Part shown: piece by piece, positions 55,522-64,000 of the stretch | Position numbering within the stretch: position 1 is the first letter of the stretch | Layout of the letters: each line of letters starts with the position of its first letter | NCBI GenBank assembly: GCA_030812955.1 | Contig: JAUSTR010000001.1 | Coordinates: 434,001 to 498,000 of the forward strand | DNA from: Bacillus alveayuensis | GTDB taxonomy: Bacteria; Bacillota; Bacilli; Bacillales; Aeribacillaceae | Direction: 5' to 3' | Length of the DNA stretch: 64,000 bases | Notes under the pieces: generated by a model | Told to the model about the DNA's origin: nothing | The model's database searches: none | Seen by the model: only the letters and a program-made list of their open reading frames with translations | Position numbers and translations under genes: made by a program

Positions 55522-56502
55522 ATGATAGTTTCTTATATTGATGCCGTTACAATGGCTCTACGTGAAGAAATGGAACGTGATGAGAAAGTTTTCGTTCTCG
55601 GTGAAGACGTTGGCAAAAAAGGTGGCGTATTTAAAGCAACACAAGGTTTATTTGAGAAATTTGGGGAAGAACGTGTTATTGACACCCCGCTTGCTGAGTC
55701 CGCTATTGCTGGAGTGGGAATCGGTGCTGCGATGTATGGGATGAGACCAGTTGCCGAAATACAATTTGCTGATTTTATTATGCCAGCTGTGAACCAAATT
55801 ATTTCAGAAGCGGCTCGTATTCGTTATCGTTCCAATAACGATTGGAATTGTCCCATTACGATACGGGCACCATATGGCGGAGGTGTACACGGAGCATTAT
55901 ATCATTCGCAATCTGTTGAAGCTATTTTTGCGAACCAGCCTGGTTTAAAAATTGTGATGCCTTCTACACCTTATGATGTAAAAGGGTTATTAAAAGCAGC
56001 TATACGCGATGATGATCCGGTTTTATTTTTTGAGCATAAACGGGCGTACCGTTTAATTAAAGGGGAAGTTCCGGAAGAGGAATACGTACTACCGTTAGGA
56101 AAAGCGGATGTGAAGCGAGAAGGTGACGATATTACCGTTATTACGTACGGATTATGTGTGCATTTTGCTTTGCAAGCTGCAGAGCGTTTAGCGAAAGATG
56201 GGATTTCAGCTCATATTGTTGATTTACGCACCGTCTATCCACTTGATAAAGAAGCCATTATCGAAGCAGCTTCCAAAACAGGGAAAGTTCTTCTTGTTAC
56301 AGAGGATAATAAAGAAGGAAGCATTATGAGCGAAGTATCAGCCATCATTGCTGAACATTGCTTGTTTGACTTAGATGCACCAATCAAGAGACTTGCTGGT
56401 CCTGATGTACCAGCGATGCCATATGCTCCAACAATGGAAAAATTCTTCATGGTAAATCCAGATAAAATTGAAAAAGCAATGCGTGAACTAGCAGAATTTT
56501 AA
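55522..56502 (+). CDS. bkdAB: Branched-chain 2-oxoacid dehydrogenase E1 beta
   Basis: The 326-residue beta subunit completes the E1 active site. Family strings are SYIDAVTMALREEMERDEKVFVLGEDVG, DTPLAESAIAGVGIGAAMYG and APYGGGVHGALYHSQSVEA. It lies 12 bases after bkdAA. Confidence 0.97.
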   Translation: MIVSYIDAVTMALREEMERDEKVFVLGEDVGKKGGVFKATQGLFEKFGEERVIDTPLAESAIAGVGIGAAMYGMRPVAEIQFADFIMPAVNQIISEAARIRYRSNNDWNCPITIRAPYGGGVHGALYHSQSVEAIFANQPGLKIVMPSTPYDVKGLLKAAIRDDDPVLFFEHKRAYRLIKGEVPEEEYVLPLGKADVKREGDDITVITYGLCVHFALQAAERLAKDGISAHIVDLRTVYPLDKEAIIEAASKTGKVLLVTEDNKEGSIMSEVSAIIAEHCLFDLDAPIKRLAGPDVPAMPYAPTMEKFFMVNPDKIEKAMRELAEF

Positions 56503-56520
56503 TTCGGGGAGGTAATCATT

Positions 56521-57813
56521 GTGGCAATTGAAGAAATGAAAATGCCCCAATTAGGTGAGAGTGTAACTGAGGGTACGATTAGTAAATGGCTCGTCAATGT
56601 TGGGGATAAAGTAAATAAATATGATCCACTTGCAGAAGTGATGACGGATAAAGTGAACGCAGAGGTTCTTTCCTCTTTTACAGGAGTGATTACAGAATTA
56701 ACAGCTAATGAAGGTGACACATTAGCAGTTGGTGAAGTCATTTGTAAAATCGAAGTGGAAGGCGGAAAAGCTCCTGAAGTAAAAGAGGAGAAAGAGGAAA
56801 AAGACACAACTGAAGCTAAATCAGAAGCTATTGGAGCAAAACAAGATGACGCACCTCAAAAAAAGCGCTATTCACCTGCTGTTCTTCGCCTTGCACAGGA
56901 GCATGATATCGATTTAGAGAAAGTAAATGGAACAGGTGCAGGAGGAAGAATTACTCGTAAAGATTTAATGAAGCTCATTGAAAATGGCAACATTCCGAAA
57001 AAAGGTGAGGAAAAACGAAAAGAGGTTACGGTTCAAGAAGAGCAGCCGAAAGCTGCACAAATGCCAGTAAGTCAAAAAGAACAACCGTCACCTTCTGTTC
57101 CGACAATGCCTAGAGATGTAGAAATCCCAGTATCTGGTGTGCGGCGTGCGATTGCGCAAAATATGTTGCGCAGTAAGCATGAAGTTCCACATGCATGGAC
57201 GATGATTGAAGTAGATGTAACAAACCTAGTGGAATATCGTAACGCCATAAAAGATGAATTTAAGAAGAAAGAAGGCTTTAACTTAACATTCTTTGCATTC
57301 TTCGTAAAAGCGGCAGCTCAAGCGTTAAAAGAATTTCCACAAATCAATTCGATGTGGGCTGGAGATAAAATTATTCAAAAGAAAGATATTAATATTTCCA
57401 TCGCAGTAGCTACAGAAGATGCTTTATACGTTCCGGTTATTAAACATGCGGATGAAAAATCGATTAAAGGTATTGCCCGAGAAATAAATGACCTTGCTCA
57501 TAAAGTTCGTTCCGGCAAATTAACATCTGAAGACATGCAAGGAGGAACATTTACTGTAAACAATACAGGCTCCTTCGGTTCTGTACAATCAATGGGAATT
57601 ATCAACTATCCACAGGCAGCAATTCTTCAAGTTGAATCGATTGTGAAACGACCTGTTGTCATGGATAATGGAATGATTGCTGTACGTGACATGGTGAACC
57701 TATGTATGTCATTAGACCATCGTGTTTTAGACGGTCTCATTTGCGGTCGCTTCTTACAACGGATAAAAGAAATTCTTGAAAATATTTCAAAAGACTATAC
57801 ATCTATCTATTAA
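56521..57813 (+). CDS. bkdB: Branched-chain 2-oxoacid dehydrogenase E2 (acyltransferase)
   Basis: The 430-residue product starts at GTG 56521 after GGGGAGG. The N-terminal lipoyl domain has Lys44 in MTDKVNAEV. A Glu/Lys-rich linker is followed by the peripheral-subunit-binding domain (YSPAVLRLAQEHDIDL, about 117-155), a second linker and the catalytic domain with DHRVLDG near the C-terminus. It yields the branched acyl-CoA primers for iso/anteiso fatty acids as well as catabolic intermediates. Confidence 0.96.
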   Translation: MAIEEMKMPQLGESVTEGTISKWLVNVGDKVNKYDPLAEVMTDKVNAEVLSSFTGVITELTANEGDTLAVGEVICKIEVEGGKAPEVKEEKEEKDTTEAKSEAIGAKQDDAPQKKRYSPAVLRLAQEHDIDLEKVNGTGAGGRITRKDLMKLIENGNIPKKGEEKRKEVTVQEEQPKAAQMPVSQKEQPSPSVPTMPRDVEIPVSGVRRAIAQNMLRSKHEVPHAWTMIEVDVTNLVEYRNAIKDEFKKKEGFNLTFFAFFVKAAAQALKEFPQINSMWAGDKIIQKKDINISIAVATEDALYVPVIKHADEKSIKGIAREINDLAHKVRSGKLTSEDMQGGTFTVNNTGSFGSVQSMGIINYPQAAILQVESIVKRPVVMDNGMIAVRDMVNLCMSLDHRVLDGLICGRFLQRIKEILENISKDYTSIY

Positions 57814-57814
57814 T

Positions 57815-57840
57815 AAGGTGTCAATCAAGACACCTTTTTT
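57815..57840 (+). terminator. bkd operon terminator
   Basis: AAGGTGTC pairs with GACACCTT (loop AATCAA) followed by a T-run, just after the bkdB stop. Confidence 0.88.
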
Positions 57841-57841
57841 A

Positions 57842-58047
57842 TCATATCAGCATTTATATCATGATAACGAAGGAATCAACCCAATTATATAGTTATGGAT
57901 GTCTAGCGAAAGCCGCACAGCGATTAGAGAACTTCCCTCTCCCCCTCCCGATAAGCCAACATCGACGCTTTCGCTCTTCGTGTTTCCTTTATTTCATGCG
58001 GAGCGGTCCAGTTCATACGTCGTTAAGCGGGGCGCTTTGAGCTTTTC
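57842..58047. repeat. Repeat family B, copy 2 (about 206 bp)
   Basis: It is nearly identical to 33202-33405, in the same orientation, and also sits directly after an intrinsic terminator. It fills the first part of the 526-base bkdB-mutA gap. The stretch 58048-58180 between it and repeat A copy 4 shows no clear gene. Confidence 0.75.
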
Positions 58048-58180
58048 TTATCTCCTTCCGAAATGGCCCAGTTTGGCGAATGTCCTGAGCTTTTATCCTT
58101 ACTGTCTTTACAAGTGATTGAACGAGCGCTCGATTTGTAATAAAATAAAAAATAGTTAAAATATTTTTATGTTTTTTCAA

Positions 58181-58276
58181 GGCTGTTTTCGTAAACTTTG
58201 TTGCTTTTCGACTCACGCTATAGCGTGAGTCGAAAAGCTAGAGTATAGTAAAGCAACAATCTTTTAGAAAATAGCC
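58181..58276. repeat. Repeat family A, copy 4 (96 bp, most complete)
   Basis: It is bounded by GGCTGTTTTCGTAAACTTTG and the inverse of GGCTATTTTCTAAAAGATTG. It is in reverse orientation relative to copy 1. The centre holds the palindrome GACTCACGCTATAGCGTGAGTC, flanked by CTTTTC/GAAAAG, so it can fold into one long hairpin. Confidence 0.72.
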
Positions 58277-58305
58277 TTTTTAAAAGTTCCATCGTTTTCA
58301 AATAG

Positions 58306-58342
58306 AAAGGGGGATGGCTTCCGGTTCGGAAGCACGGTCATG
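58306..58342 (+). promoter_or_regulatory. mutA initiation region with a hairpin between SD and ATG
   Basis: AAAGGGGG (58306-58313) is followed by GCTTCCG-GTT-CGGAAGC (58317-58333) and then ATG 58340. Linear spacing from the G-run to ATG is 26 bases. With the 17-base hairpin folded, nine bases remain, the optimum for Bacillus. Confidence 0.6.
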
Positions 58343-60247
58343 AGATTTGATTCAAGTTTTCAAGAAGTGACATATGAAGACTGGCTTAAGGCGGCTGAGG
58401 CACAATTAAAAGGAAAGCCGATTGAATCACTGTTTTCTATGACATATGAGGGGATTCGTATTAAACCACTTTATGAAAAAAATGATGTGAAAGAGCCTTT
58501 TTCACTTCCAGGGTCACCCCCTTATGTAAGGGGAACTTCAGAAAATAAAACCGATTGGTATATCAGTCAGTTCATAACCGGATGTGAACCAGTATCGTTA
58601 AAGAAAAACATTCAAAAGGCCATCAAGAGAGGCCAAAATAGTCTCTATTTTTCTGTTGAAAACATCCATTCTGTTAACGATTTACAAATGATTTTACAAG
58701 ACGTTGATGTGAAAAATATTCATTTTCATATTGATGCAACAAAAAATAGAGCTTTTTTACCATTGCTCGTTCATTACTGCCATATCGAGAACGTACCGAT
58801 TCATGAATTAAAAGGTACGATTGCCTTTAATCCATTTTATGAAATGGTCACCCTCGGATTAAATGAATCAACTTTCAAAAAGGCTATAGACTATTTATCG
58901 TCTATGATGAACTGGAGTGGTCGCAATGGGCTTCAGCTAAAATTAGTTTTATTAGACGGAAAAGTATTTCAACAGGCAGGAGCTAATGCTATTCAAGAGT
59001 TAGCTTTTACGTTTTTAAAAGGAATTGAAATATTGGAGGCGCTTTCTGAAAAGGGACATTCCATTGAAGAAATATCGAAGAGAATTCAATTTTCATTTGC
59101 AATCGGCTCCGATTTTTTCATGGAAGTTGCTAAGCTTCGGGCGGCCAAACAAATTTGGGCAACGATTGTGAATGCATATGATGGAAGTCTAGAAGCACAA
59201 AAAGCTTATATACATGCGGAAACTTCAACATTGAATAAGTCAAAGCTTGATATCCATGTGAACCTACTTCGTACAACAGGTGAAGCATTTGCCGCGATTA
59301 TTGGTGGTGTTGATAGCCTTACGATCTCTCCATTTGATGCGCTGCTGGGAAATACTAGTGAATTGTCTGAAAGAATTGCAAGAAATACTCACTTTATAAT
59401 AAAAGAAGAGAGCCTGCTAGATAAAGTACAAGACCCTGCAGGAGGTTCTTGGTATATCGAATCGTTAACAAAACAAATTTCAGAAAAAGTGTGGAGTCTC
59501 ATTCAATCTTACGAAAAAGTTGGAGGGATTATTAAAGCCCTTCAAGACGGTAAGGTACAAAAGGAAATCGAAGATATGTATACGCTTAAGCAATCGGATA
59601 TAGAAAAACGAAACAAAATGCTGATTGGAACGAATATTTACGCCAATTTAGGAGAAGAATTAGCTGTTGCGACAAAAGAACGTGAACAAAAAATGATGAA
59701 ACTAATACAAGTAGAAAGTGTTGAAGAATGCTTAAGAGTTCTGAAAGAAGAAGGGGGCAGCATTTTACCACTTGTTAAAACATTTGAGCAAACAGAAGAA
59801 AATGAAATACAACCACTGATGAATAGAAGGCTGAGTAAACCATTTGAAACATTACGGGAAAAGGCGGAGAAGCACCGACAACTGCATGGGTTTTATCCAA
59901 ACGTTTCCATCGCTGTCATCGGACAATTAAAAGACTACAAAGCACGCCTTGATTTTGTCAAAGGATTGTTCGCTACAGGAGGAATTGATACGAACATCGT
60001 CCCGATTAATGAAGCGGAACGAGCAAATAGTGAATTGATCATCATTTGCGGAGCCGATCAAGACTATGAACAATTAGATACCTCCATTCTCGATCGATTA
60101 AAAGAAAAATGCGATCATATATGGATCACAGCTCCAGAGGGGCATAAGGTGTTAGCGAAATGGAACATTGAACAAGCGGTACACAATAAACTGAACTTTT
60201 ATGAATTTTTATGTCATGTTCATGATTTGCTGGGGGTGAAGGCATGA
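58340..60247 (+). CDS. mutA: Methylmalonyl-CoA mutase small (beta) subunit
   Basis: The 635-residue product is the non-catalytic subunit of the heterodimeric mutase. It keeps the TIM-barrel region ([62 protein letters not shown]). In the B12-binding part the DxHxxG motif of MutB is replaced ([12 protein letters not shown]), as expected for a small subunit that does not bind cobalamin. The start ATG 58340 has a structured upstream region. Its end overlaps mutB by four bases. Confidence 0.92.
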   Translation: MRFDSSFQEVTYEDWLKAAEAQLKGKPIESLFSMTYEGIRIKPLYEKNDVKEPFSLPGSPPYVRGTSENKTDWYISQFITGCEPVSLKKNIQKAIKRGQNSLYFSVENIHSVNDLQMILQDVDVKNIHFHIDATKNRAFLPLLVHYCHIENVPIHELKGTIAFNPFYEMVTLGLNESTFKKAIDYLSSMMNWSGRNGLQLKLVLLDGKVFQQAGANAIQELAFTFLKGIEILEALSEKGHSIEEISKRIQFSFAIGSDFFMEVAKLRAAKQIWATIVNAYDGSLEAQKAYIHAETSTLNKSKLDIHVNLLRTTGEAFAAIIGGVDSLTISPFDALLGNTSELSERIARNTHFIIKEESLLDKVQDPAGGSWYIESLTKQISEKVWSLIQSYEKVGGIIKALQDGKVQKEIEDMYTLKQSDIEKRNKMLIGTNIYANLGEELAVATKEREQKMMKLIQVESVEECLRVLKEEGGSILPLVKTFEQTEENEIQPLMNRRLSKPFETLREKAEKHRQLHGFYPNVSIAVIGQLKDYKARLDFVKGLFATGGIDTNIVPINEAERANSELIIICGADQDYEQLDTSILDRLKEKCDHIWITAPEGHKVLAKWNIEQAVHNKLNFYEFLCHVHDLLGVKA

Positions 60248-62403
60248 TGAGAAAAGTGGACTTTTCAAAGGTCGCATTATTAGAGCAAAGTCAACATTTA
60301 ACGAAACAAGAGGAAAGGAAAAATCCATTTATCACAAATGAAAACATTGCAATAAAACACATTTATACGGAAAAAGATTGTGAATCGTTTGACCACCTTC
60401 AGACATTTCCGGGGATCCCGCCTTATTTAAGAGGACCGTATGCGACCATGTATGTGAAGCGTCCATGGACGATTCGCCAATATGCCGGCTTTTCAACAGC
60501 AGAAGAAAGCAATGCTTTTTATCGCCGCAACTTAGAAATGGGTCAAAAAGGATTGTCGGTTGCCTTTGATTTGGCCACTCACCGCGGTTATGATTCGGAT
60601 CATCCACGTGTAGTAGGAGATGTCGGGAAAGCTGGTGTTGCGATTGATTCCATTTTAGATATGAAAATTTTATTTGATGGGATTCCGCTTAATAAAATGT
60701 CTGTTTCAATGACGATGAACGGTGCGGTTCTTCCGATCATGGCCTTTTATATTGTAACTGCTGAAGAACAAGGGGTTAAACAAGAAGAATTATCAGGTAC
60801 CATCCAAAACGATATTTTAAAAGAGTATATGGTTCGTAATACGTACATTTATCCACCGGAAACATCGATGCGCATAATCGGTGATATTTTTGCTTATACT
60901 TCAAAGCATATGCCGAAATTTAATAGTATTAGTATTTCCGGCTATCATATGCAGGAAGCAGGAGCACCAGCTGATTTAGAACTCGCTTATACTCTTGCAG
61001 ATGGTTTGGAATATATTCGAACTGGATTAAAAGCAGGTCTTTCGATTGACCAATTCGCCCCAAGGCTTTCTTTTTTCTGGGCAATTGGAATGAATTACTT
61101 TATGGAAGTAGCGAAAATGAGGGCAGCTCGCTTTATGTGGGCAAGTATTGTTCAACAATTCAACCCGAAAAATCCGAAGTCACTAGCACTTCGTACTCAT
61201 TCACAAACTTCTGGTTGGAGCTTGACGGAACAAGATCCATTTAATAATGTTGTTCGCACATGTATTGAAGCTCATGCGGCCGCAATGGGGCATACACAGT
61301 CGCTTCATACAAATGCATTAGATGAAGCGATAGCGCTTCCAACAGATTTTTCGGCACGCATTGCTCGCAATACCCAGCTTTATTTACAAGAAGAAACCGA
61401 TATTTGTCGAGTGATCGATCCGTGGGCTGGCTCATATTACGTCGAAACATTAACGAAGCAATTGATGGATCGAGCTTGGGAGCATATCGAAGAAATTGAA
61501 GAATTAGGTGGAATGGCAAATGCGATTGAAACAGGACTGCCGAAAATGCGCATTGAAGAAGCGGCAGCAAGAAGGCAAGCACGCATTGATTCAGGGAAAG
61601 AGTCGATAATTGGTGTGAATAAATTCCGCTTAGATCAAGAAGAGTCCATTGAAATTTTGAGCATCGATAATACAGAAGTTCGAAAAAAACAAATCGCTCG
61701 TTTGGAAGAGCTAAAGCGAAATCGTGATGAAGAAAAGGTGAAAGAAGCTCTTGATGCGATTACGGAAGCGACGAGAACCGGAAAAGGAAACTTGCTAGAA
61801 CTTTCTGTTCAAGCGGCCAGAAGCCGTGCAACATTAGGGGAAATTTCTTATGCTATTGAAAAGGTAGCGAAACGACATCGTGCTGTAATCCGTTCAATTA
61901 GCGGTGTTTACGGATCAGAATATTCAAATGAACAAGAAATTGAAAAAGTGCGAAAACGGACTGACCTTTTTTATGAGCTCGAAGGAAGAAGACCGCGCAT
62001 TTTAATTGCTAAAATGGGACAAGACGGACATGATCGTGGAGCAAAAGTAGTTGCAACTGCTTATGCTGATTTAGGATTTGATGTTGATATTGGCCCATTG
62101 TTCCAAACACCTGAGGAAACGGCGTTGCAGGCTGTAGAAAATGATGTTCACGTAGTAGGGATGAGTTCATTAGCTGGAGGTCATAAAACATTATTGCCAG
62201 AGCTTGTCAAAGAGCTGAAAAAATTAGGCCGTGAAGACATTTTGGTCATCGTTGGTGGCGTGATCCCTCCACAAGATTATGATTATTTAAAAGAGCGTGG
62301 TGCAGATGAAATTTTTGGACCAGGGACGGTTATTCCTTTAGCTGCAATGAAAATATTAGACAAAATATATGAACGGCTTGGCTATGAGGATGTGCCTGAG
62401 TAA
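60244..62403 (+). CDS. mutB: Methylmalonyl-CoA mutase large (alpha) subunit
   Basis: The 719-residue adenosylcobalamin enzyme interconverts L-methylmalonyl-CoA and succinyl-CoA. The substrate barrel begins [28 protein letters not shown]. The B12 domain has the base-off/His-on motif DGHDRG with His596. The C-terminal strings [15 protein letters not shown] and GGVIPPQDY are intact. Expected role: take propionyl-CoA from Val/Ile catabolism into the TCA cycle. Confidence 0.97.
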   Translation: MMRKVDFSKVALLEQSQHLTKQEERKNPFITNENIAIKHIYTEKDCESFDHLQTFPGIPPYLRGPYATMYVKRPWTIRQYAGFSTAEESNAFYRRNLEMGQKGLSVAFDLATHRGYDSDHPRVVGDVGKAGVAIDSILDMKILFDGIPLNKMSVSMTMNGAVLPIMAFYIVTAEEQGVKQEELSGTIQNDILKEYMVRNTYIYPPETSMRIIGDIFAYTSKHMPKFNSISISGYHMQEAGAPADLELAYTLADGLEYIRTGLKAGLSIDQFAPRLSFFWAIGMNYFMEVAKMRAARFMWASIVQQFNPKNPKSLALRTHSQTSGWSLTEQDPFNNVVRTCIEAHAAAMGHTQSLHTNALDEAIALPTDFSARIARNTQLYLQEETDICRVIDPWAGSYYVETLTKQLMDRAWEHIEEIEELGGMANAIETGLPKMRIEEAAARRQARIDSGKESIIGVNKFRLDQEESIEILSIDNTEVRKKQIARLEELKRNRDEEKVKEALDAITEATRTGKGNLLELSVQAARSRATLGEISYAIEKVAKRHRAVIRSISGVYGSEYSNEQEIEKVRKRTDLFYELEGRRPRILIAKMGQDGHDRGAKVVATAYADLGFDVDIGPLFQTPEETALQAVENDVHVVGMSSLAGGHKTLLPELVKELKKLGREDILVIVGGVIPPQDYDYLKERGADEIFGPGTVIPLAAMKILDKIYERLGYEDVPE

Positions 62404-63404
62404 TGAAGAAGCGATACCAAAGGAAAGAAAAATCAATAGAAGAACTGATGGATGGTATATTAAGCGGTGATCGTGTTACATTAGCGCAAGCGATCACATT
62501 AGTTGAAAGCAATTCAATCCGTCACTTTGAAAAAGCTCAAGCACTTATTCAAGCGATCCTCCCATATCGAAAAAAAACCATTCGAATCGGGATCACGGGA
62601 GTCCCTGGTGCAGGGAAAAGTACGTTTATTGATACGTTTGGAACGTATTTAACCGAACAAAACTTGAAGGTTGCAGTGCTTGCTGTAGACCCTTCCAGTA
62701 AAGTATCAAAGGGAAGTATTTTAGGAGATAAAACAAGGATGGAGCGTCTGTCACGTAATCAAAATGCCTTTATAAGACCTTCACCATCAGGAGGAACACT
62801 TGGTGGTGTCAGTCGTAAAACACGGGAAACTCTTTTATTATGTGAGGCTGCCGGTTATGATGTTATACTAGTGGAAACGGTTGGTGTAGGACAAGGTGAA
62901 TTCGTTGTTCGCAGTATGGTCGATTTCTTTTTGCTTATTGTGTTAACAGGTGCTGGTGATGAATTGCAAACAATGAAAAAAGGAATAATGGAACTTCCGG
63001 ACTTAGTTGTCGTCAATAAAGCGGATGGAGATAATATTTCAAAAGCGGAAAAAGCGAAAAATGAGTTCAATACCATTCTTCATTTTTTAAAATCATATAC
63101 TGAAGGGTGGGAAACGAAAGCAGTTACCGCATCAGCTTTAAAAGAAACAGGCATATCGGATATATGGAAGATCATTCAACAATTTCAAGAAACAACTGAA
63201 AAAACGGGTGTTTTTGAAAAACGAAGAAAAGAGCAGCAGCTTGAATGGATGCATGAAATGATTAAAGAGCAGCTGGAACGAATGTTTTACGAACATCCTG
63301 AAATAAAAGAAATCCTCCCAATTTATGAACAAGAAGTCATTTCCGGACAAAAAACAGTTGCATCTACGGTTTTACAGCTTGTGAACCGTTTTTCGAATCG
63401 ATAA
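62403..63404 (+). CDS. meaB: MeaB-type G3E GTPase, mutase chaperone
   Basis: The 333-residue P-loop GTPase (ArgK/MeaB family) has Walker A TGVPGAGKST (65-74), the Asp-rich VLAVDPSSKVSKGSILGDKTRM, switch-type ETVGVGQGE and specificity motif VVNKADG. It protects and reactivates methylmalonyl-CoA mutase and gates cobalamin loading. It starts on the last base of the mutB stop, so the three proteins are made together. Confidence 0.96.
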   Translation: MKKRYQRKEKSIEELMDGILSGDRVTLAQAITLVESNSIRHFEKAQALIQAILPYRKKTIRIGITGVPGAGKSTFIDTFGTYLTEQNLKVAVLAVDPSSKVSKGSILGDKTRMERLSRNQNAFIRPSPSGGTLGGVSRKTRETLLLCEAAGYDVILVETVGVGQGEFVVRSMVDFFLLIVLTGAGDELQTMKKGIMELPDLVVVNKADGDNISKAEKAKNEFNTILHFLKSYTEGWETKAVTASALKETGISDIWKIIQQFQETTEKTGVFEKRRKEQQLEWMHEMIKEQLERMFYEHPEIKEILPIYEQEVISGQKTVASTVLQLVNRFSNR

Positions 63405-63515
63405 CGTTCTCTTTATTTGCTCGACGCTTAAAGTCATTGTAAGATATAAAGTATAAGTGATGTTTGCTTAACCTATTGACATGGAAATACAATGACTAAA
63501 GGAGAGAGAAGAGTG

Positions 63516-63950
63516 AATATTGATTTTAATCTTTTTATGAATGATATCGTTCGTCAAGCGCGTGAAGAGATGGTTGCTAGTGGATATACGGAATTGAAAA
63601 CACCAGAAGAAGTGGATGAAGCCTTTAAAAGGAAAGGGACAACATTAGTCATGATCAATTCAGTGTGCGGCTGTGCCGGGGGAATTGCTAGACCAGCTGC
63701 GGCGAATGCGATTCATTATGATAAAAGACCGGACTATCTCGTAACGGTTTTTGCTGGGCAAGATAGAGAAGCGACGGAACGGGCTAGATCTTACTTTACA
63801 GGATATCCGCCATCATCTCCATCCTTTGCTCTTTTAAAAGACGGAAAGCTTATGACTATGATTGAGCGCCATGAAATCGAAGGCCATGATCCAATGTCGG
63901 TGATTGCTAAGCTGCAAAAAGCATTTGATGAATATTGTGAAGAAGTTTAA
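63516..63950 (+). CDS. brxB: Bacilliredoxin (YqiW/BrxB family)
   Basis: The 144-residue DUF1094/bacilliredoxin starts at GTG 63516 after AAAGGAGAG. The redox motif is Cys-Gly-Cys (residues 52-54 in NSVCGCAGG). It removes bacillithiol from S-bacillithiolated proteins. The length fits YqiW (about 145 aa), and YqiW also follows the bkd region in B. subtilis. The paralogue BrxA (YphP) would be elsewhere. Confidence 0.93.
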   Translation, partial: NIDFNLFMNDIVRQAREEMVASGYTELKTPEEVDEAFKRKGTTLVMINSVCGCAGGIARPAAANAIHYDKRPDYLVTVFAGQDREATERARSYFTGYPPSSPSFALLKDGKLMTMIERHEIEGHDPMSVIAKLQKAFDEYCEEV

Positions 63951-63959
63951 CAAGTATGG

Positions 63960-64000
63960 GCTGATTCAAAACATGAAACATATTGAATCAGCTTTTTTTT
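63960..64000 (+). terminator. Terminator after brxB
   Basis: GCTGATTCAA (63960-63969) pairs with TTGAATCAGC (63983-63992), followed by eight T residues up to the window end. Confidence 0.88.

Noticed and set aside
58314..58342. Nine-codon leader ORF (ATG 58314, MASGSEARS) ending on the mutA start
   Set aside because: Its ATG directly abuts the G-run, leaving no spacing for ribosome binding. The hairpin reading explains the same bases better.

Overview
The window is a contiguous chromosomal segment of a low-GC, endospore-forming member of the Bacillaceae. Gene order follows the Bacillus subtilis yqgW-to-yqiW segment almost gene for gene: comG operon, gcv operon, mntR, efp, spoIIIA operon, accBC, nusB-folD-xseAB-ispA-dxs-tlyA-ahrC-recN, spoIVB-spo0A, bkd operon. 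Three insertions set it apart: a B12-dependent ribonucleotide reductase (nrdJ) between lipM and mntR, the OLE RNA with its membrane partner OapA between ispA and dxs, and a methylmalonyl-CoA mutase module after the bkd operon. OLE is known mainly from thermophilic, alkaliphilic or anaerobic Firmicutes, so an extremophilic Bacillus relative is likely. I cannot name the species from sequence alone.

Layout. 1-7 kb: DUF2759 and DUF2626 membrane peptides, a glyoxalase II-like hydrolase, a lone tRNA-Gln(UUG) and the competence pseudopilus operon comGA-GG with aroK and yqzE behind it. 7-14 kb: the yqhG/yqhH pair on the minus strand, then a tandem glycine riboswitch with a terminator ahead of gcvT-gcvPA-gcvPB. 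14-19 kb: yqhL, lipM, an SOS-box-controlled nrdJ and mntR. Glycine cleavage and LipM share a lipoyl theme. 19-25 kb: yqhO, yqhP, yqhQ, yqhR, aroQ, yqhT, efp and yqhV. 25-31 kb: spoIIIAA-AH behind a sigma-E promoter. 31-37 kb: accB-accC-yqhY, nusB, folD, xseA, xseB, ispA. 37.4-38.7 kb: OLE RNA and OapA. 38.7-47 kb: dxs, tlyA, argR, recN, spoIVB, spo0A, a glycerophosphodiesterase and yqzF. 47.6-58 kb: BkdR (sigma-54 activator), a near-perfect -24/-12 promoter and ptb-bcd-buk-lpdV-bkdAA-bkdAB-bkdB for branched-chain amino/keto acid catabolism. 58-64 kb: mutA-mutB-meaB, which would carry propionyl-CoA from Val/Ile breakdown to succinyl-CoA, then a bacilliredoxin.

Small-scale structure adds several points. 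Two families of intergenic palindromic repeats occur (family A at 554, 15615, 24765, 58181; family B at 33202, 47059, 57842). Copies of each appear to supply the C-terminal codons of a neighbouring small membrane-protein gene. spoIIIAD has a perfect Shine-Dalgarno but only an ATC codon at the expected start. mutA has a 7-bp hairpin between its Shine-Dalgarno and its ATG. I saw no IS elements, phage genes, CRISPR arrays or rRNA. All assignments come from reading the sequence and from memory of the families; no database search was run.
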